Shown piece after piece: positions 63,740-64,000 of a stretch of DNA of 64,000 nucleotides. The translations under genes were made by a program, and so were the position numbers. The first letter of the stretch is position 1. Every line of letters begins with the position of its first letter. The notes beneath the pieces are model-generated. The model did not search any database, was not told the origin of the DNA, and saw nothing but the letters and a program-made list of their open reading frames with translations. The DNA comes from Rhodomicrobium sp. Az07 (GTDB lineage Bacteria; Pseudomonadota; Alphaproteobacteria; Rhizobiales; Rhodomicrobiaceae): contig NZ_JAHFZG010000007.1 in the NCBI RefSeq assembly GCF_018619475.1, forward strand, positions 1-64,000, in the 5' to 3' direction.

Positions 63740-63763
63740 CGTCGTGTCGTAATCGACACGACG
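63740..63763. terminator. Perfect palindrome between convergent genes
   Basis: CGTCGTGTCG-TAAT-CGACACGACG is a perfect 10-bp inverted repeat 34 bp after the DUF892 stop and 68 bp before the convergent gene. It probably ends both transcripts, though neither strand has a clear U-tract. Confidence 0.65.
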
Positions 63764-63831
63764 GGCAACCCGGCGCAACCGGGGCTTGCTCATGAATCCG
63801 CGCGCGCCGACCGCGCTCATGTCGGCGCCGC

Positions 63832-64000
63832 TCAAACGGGCGTGACGAGCTTGCCGCCCTTGCGACCCTTGTAATACGCCCACAGCAACCGCGCGGCGGC
63901 GCTTCGCCACGGCGTCCAGGCGTCCGATATCTCGCGCAGCGCCTGCGTGGAGGGCCGCGCGTCGAGGTCGAACGCGAGCCGCATCGATTCCTGAAGCGCG
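63832..64000 (-). CDS. 3-methyladenine DNA glycosylase (AlkA-type), C-terminus only
   Basis: Only the last 55 codons are in the window; the gene runs off the right edge. The fragment ends FDLDARPSTQALREISDAWT, PWRSAAARLLWAYYKGRKGG and KLVTPV, which matches the extreme C-terminus of AlkA-like DNA-3-methyladenine glycosylases (SDAWRPWRSVAARLLWAYY-type). These excise alkylated bases. Catalytic residues are outside the window. Confidence 0.8.
   Translation of the reverse strand, partial: ALQESMRLAFDLDARPSTQALREISDAWTPWRSAAARLLWAYYKGRKGGKLVTPV

Overview
The window looks like chromosome from a GC-rich alphaproteobacterium, most likely order Hyphomicrobiales. Supporting signs are the bc1-chaperone / DUF177 / plsX / fabH / ihfA gene order, two Omp25/RopB-type beta-barrels, the small alphaproteobacterial families DUF3126 and DUF2093, a haem-utilisation cluster and plant/alphaproteobacterial-type glutamate-cysteine ligase. 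Rhodomicrobium-like bacteria would fit, but the genus is a guess from content.

Positions 1-14.6 kb hold a complete type I-E CRISPR-Cas locus. The array has 77 repeats in strict 61-nt register (29-nt repeat, 32-nt spacer) and runs off the left edge. The cas genes lie to its right on the minus strand in the order cas3, a small unrecognised gene, cas8e, cse2, cas7e, cas5e, cas6e, cas1, cas2. An 81-bp leader with a near-consensus IHF box separates cas2 from the array. The middle of the array (27 spacers) is inverted relative to the leader, and both edges of the inversion fall inside hybrid repeats. Between cas3 and cas8e lie a degenerate repeat-spacer-repeat relic, a promoter-like sequence, a strong hairpin and the small gene, which has a very good Shine-Dalgarno and a helix-turn-helix-like segment.

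From 14.6 to 26 kb come lgt, a haem cluster (hmuS-hmuT-hmuU, without hmuV), a zinc-type CDF exporter, an alpha/beta hydrolase, cysE with DUF3126 and a gamma-carbonic anhydrase, a CBS protein, a patatin, hisI and folE. From 26 to 45 kb come a NifU-like protein, pheT without pheS, a SUMF1-fold protein, argG, two outer-membrane beta-barrels with terminators, xseA, an envelope block (cysQ-type phosphatase, an acyltransferase-WaaA fusion, lpxK), ubiA, rsmE, glutamate-cysteine ligase and an APH/P-loop kinase fusion.

From 45 to 54 kb come tRNA-Pro(GGG), ihfA with a histone-H1-like tail, fabH-plsX-DUF177-bc1 chaperone, bamE, a DUF2066 protein and purM-purN. From 54 to 64 kb come a pentapeptide-repeat membrane protein, an AlkB-family protein that has lost its histidine boxes, a FabH2-type ketoacyl synthase, a small secreted protein, a copper P-type ATPase behind a CsoR-type operator, a sirtuin, a methyltransferase, a DUF892 protein and the C-terminal end of an AlkA-type glycosylase.

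The most unusual items are the inverted array block with hybrid junction repeats, the small gene and regulatory structures inside the cas locus, the AlkB pseudoenzyme, the IhfA tail and the pentapeptide-repeat membrane fusion. Function calls rest on reading the translated sequence; no database search was possible.
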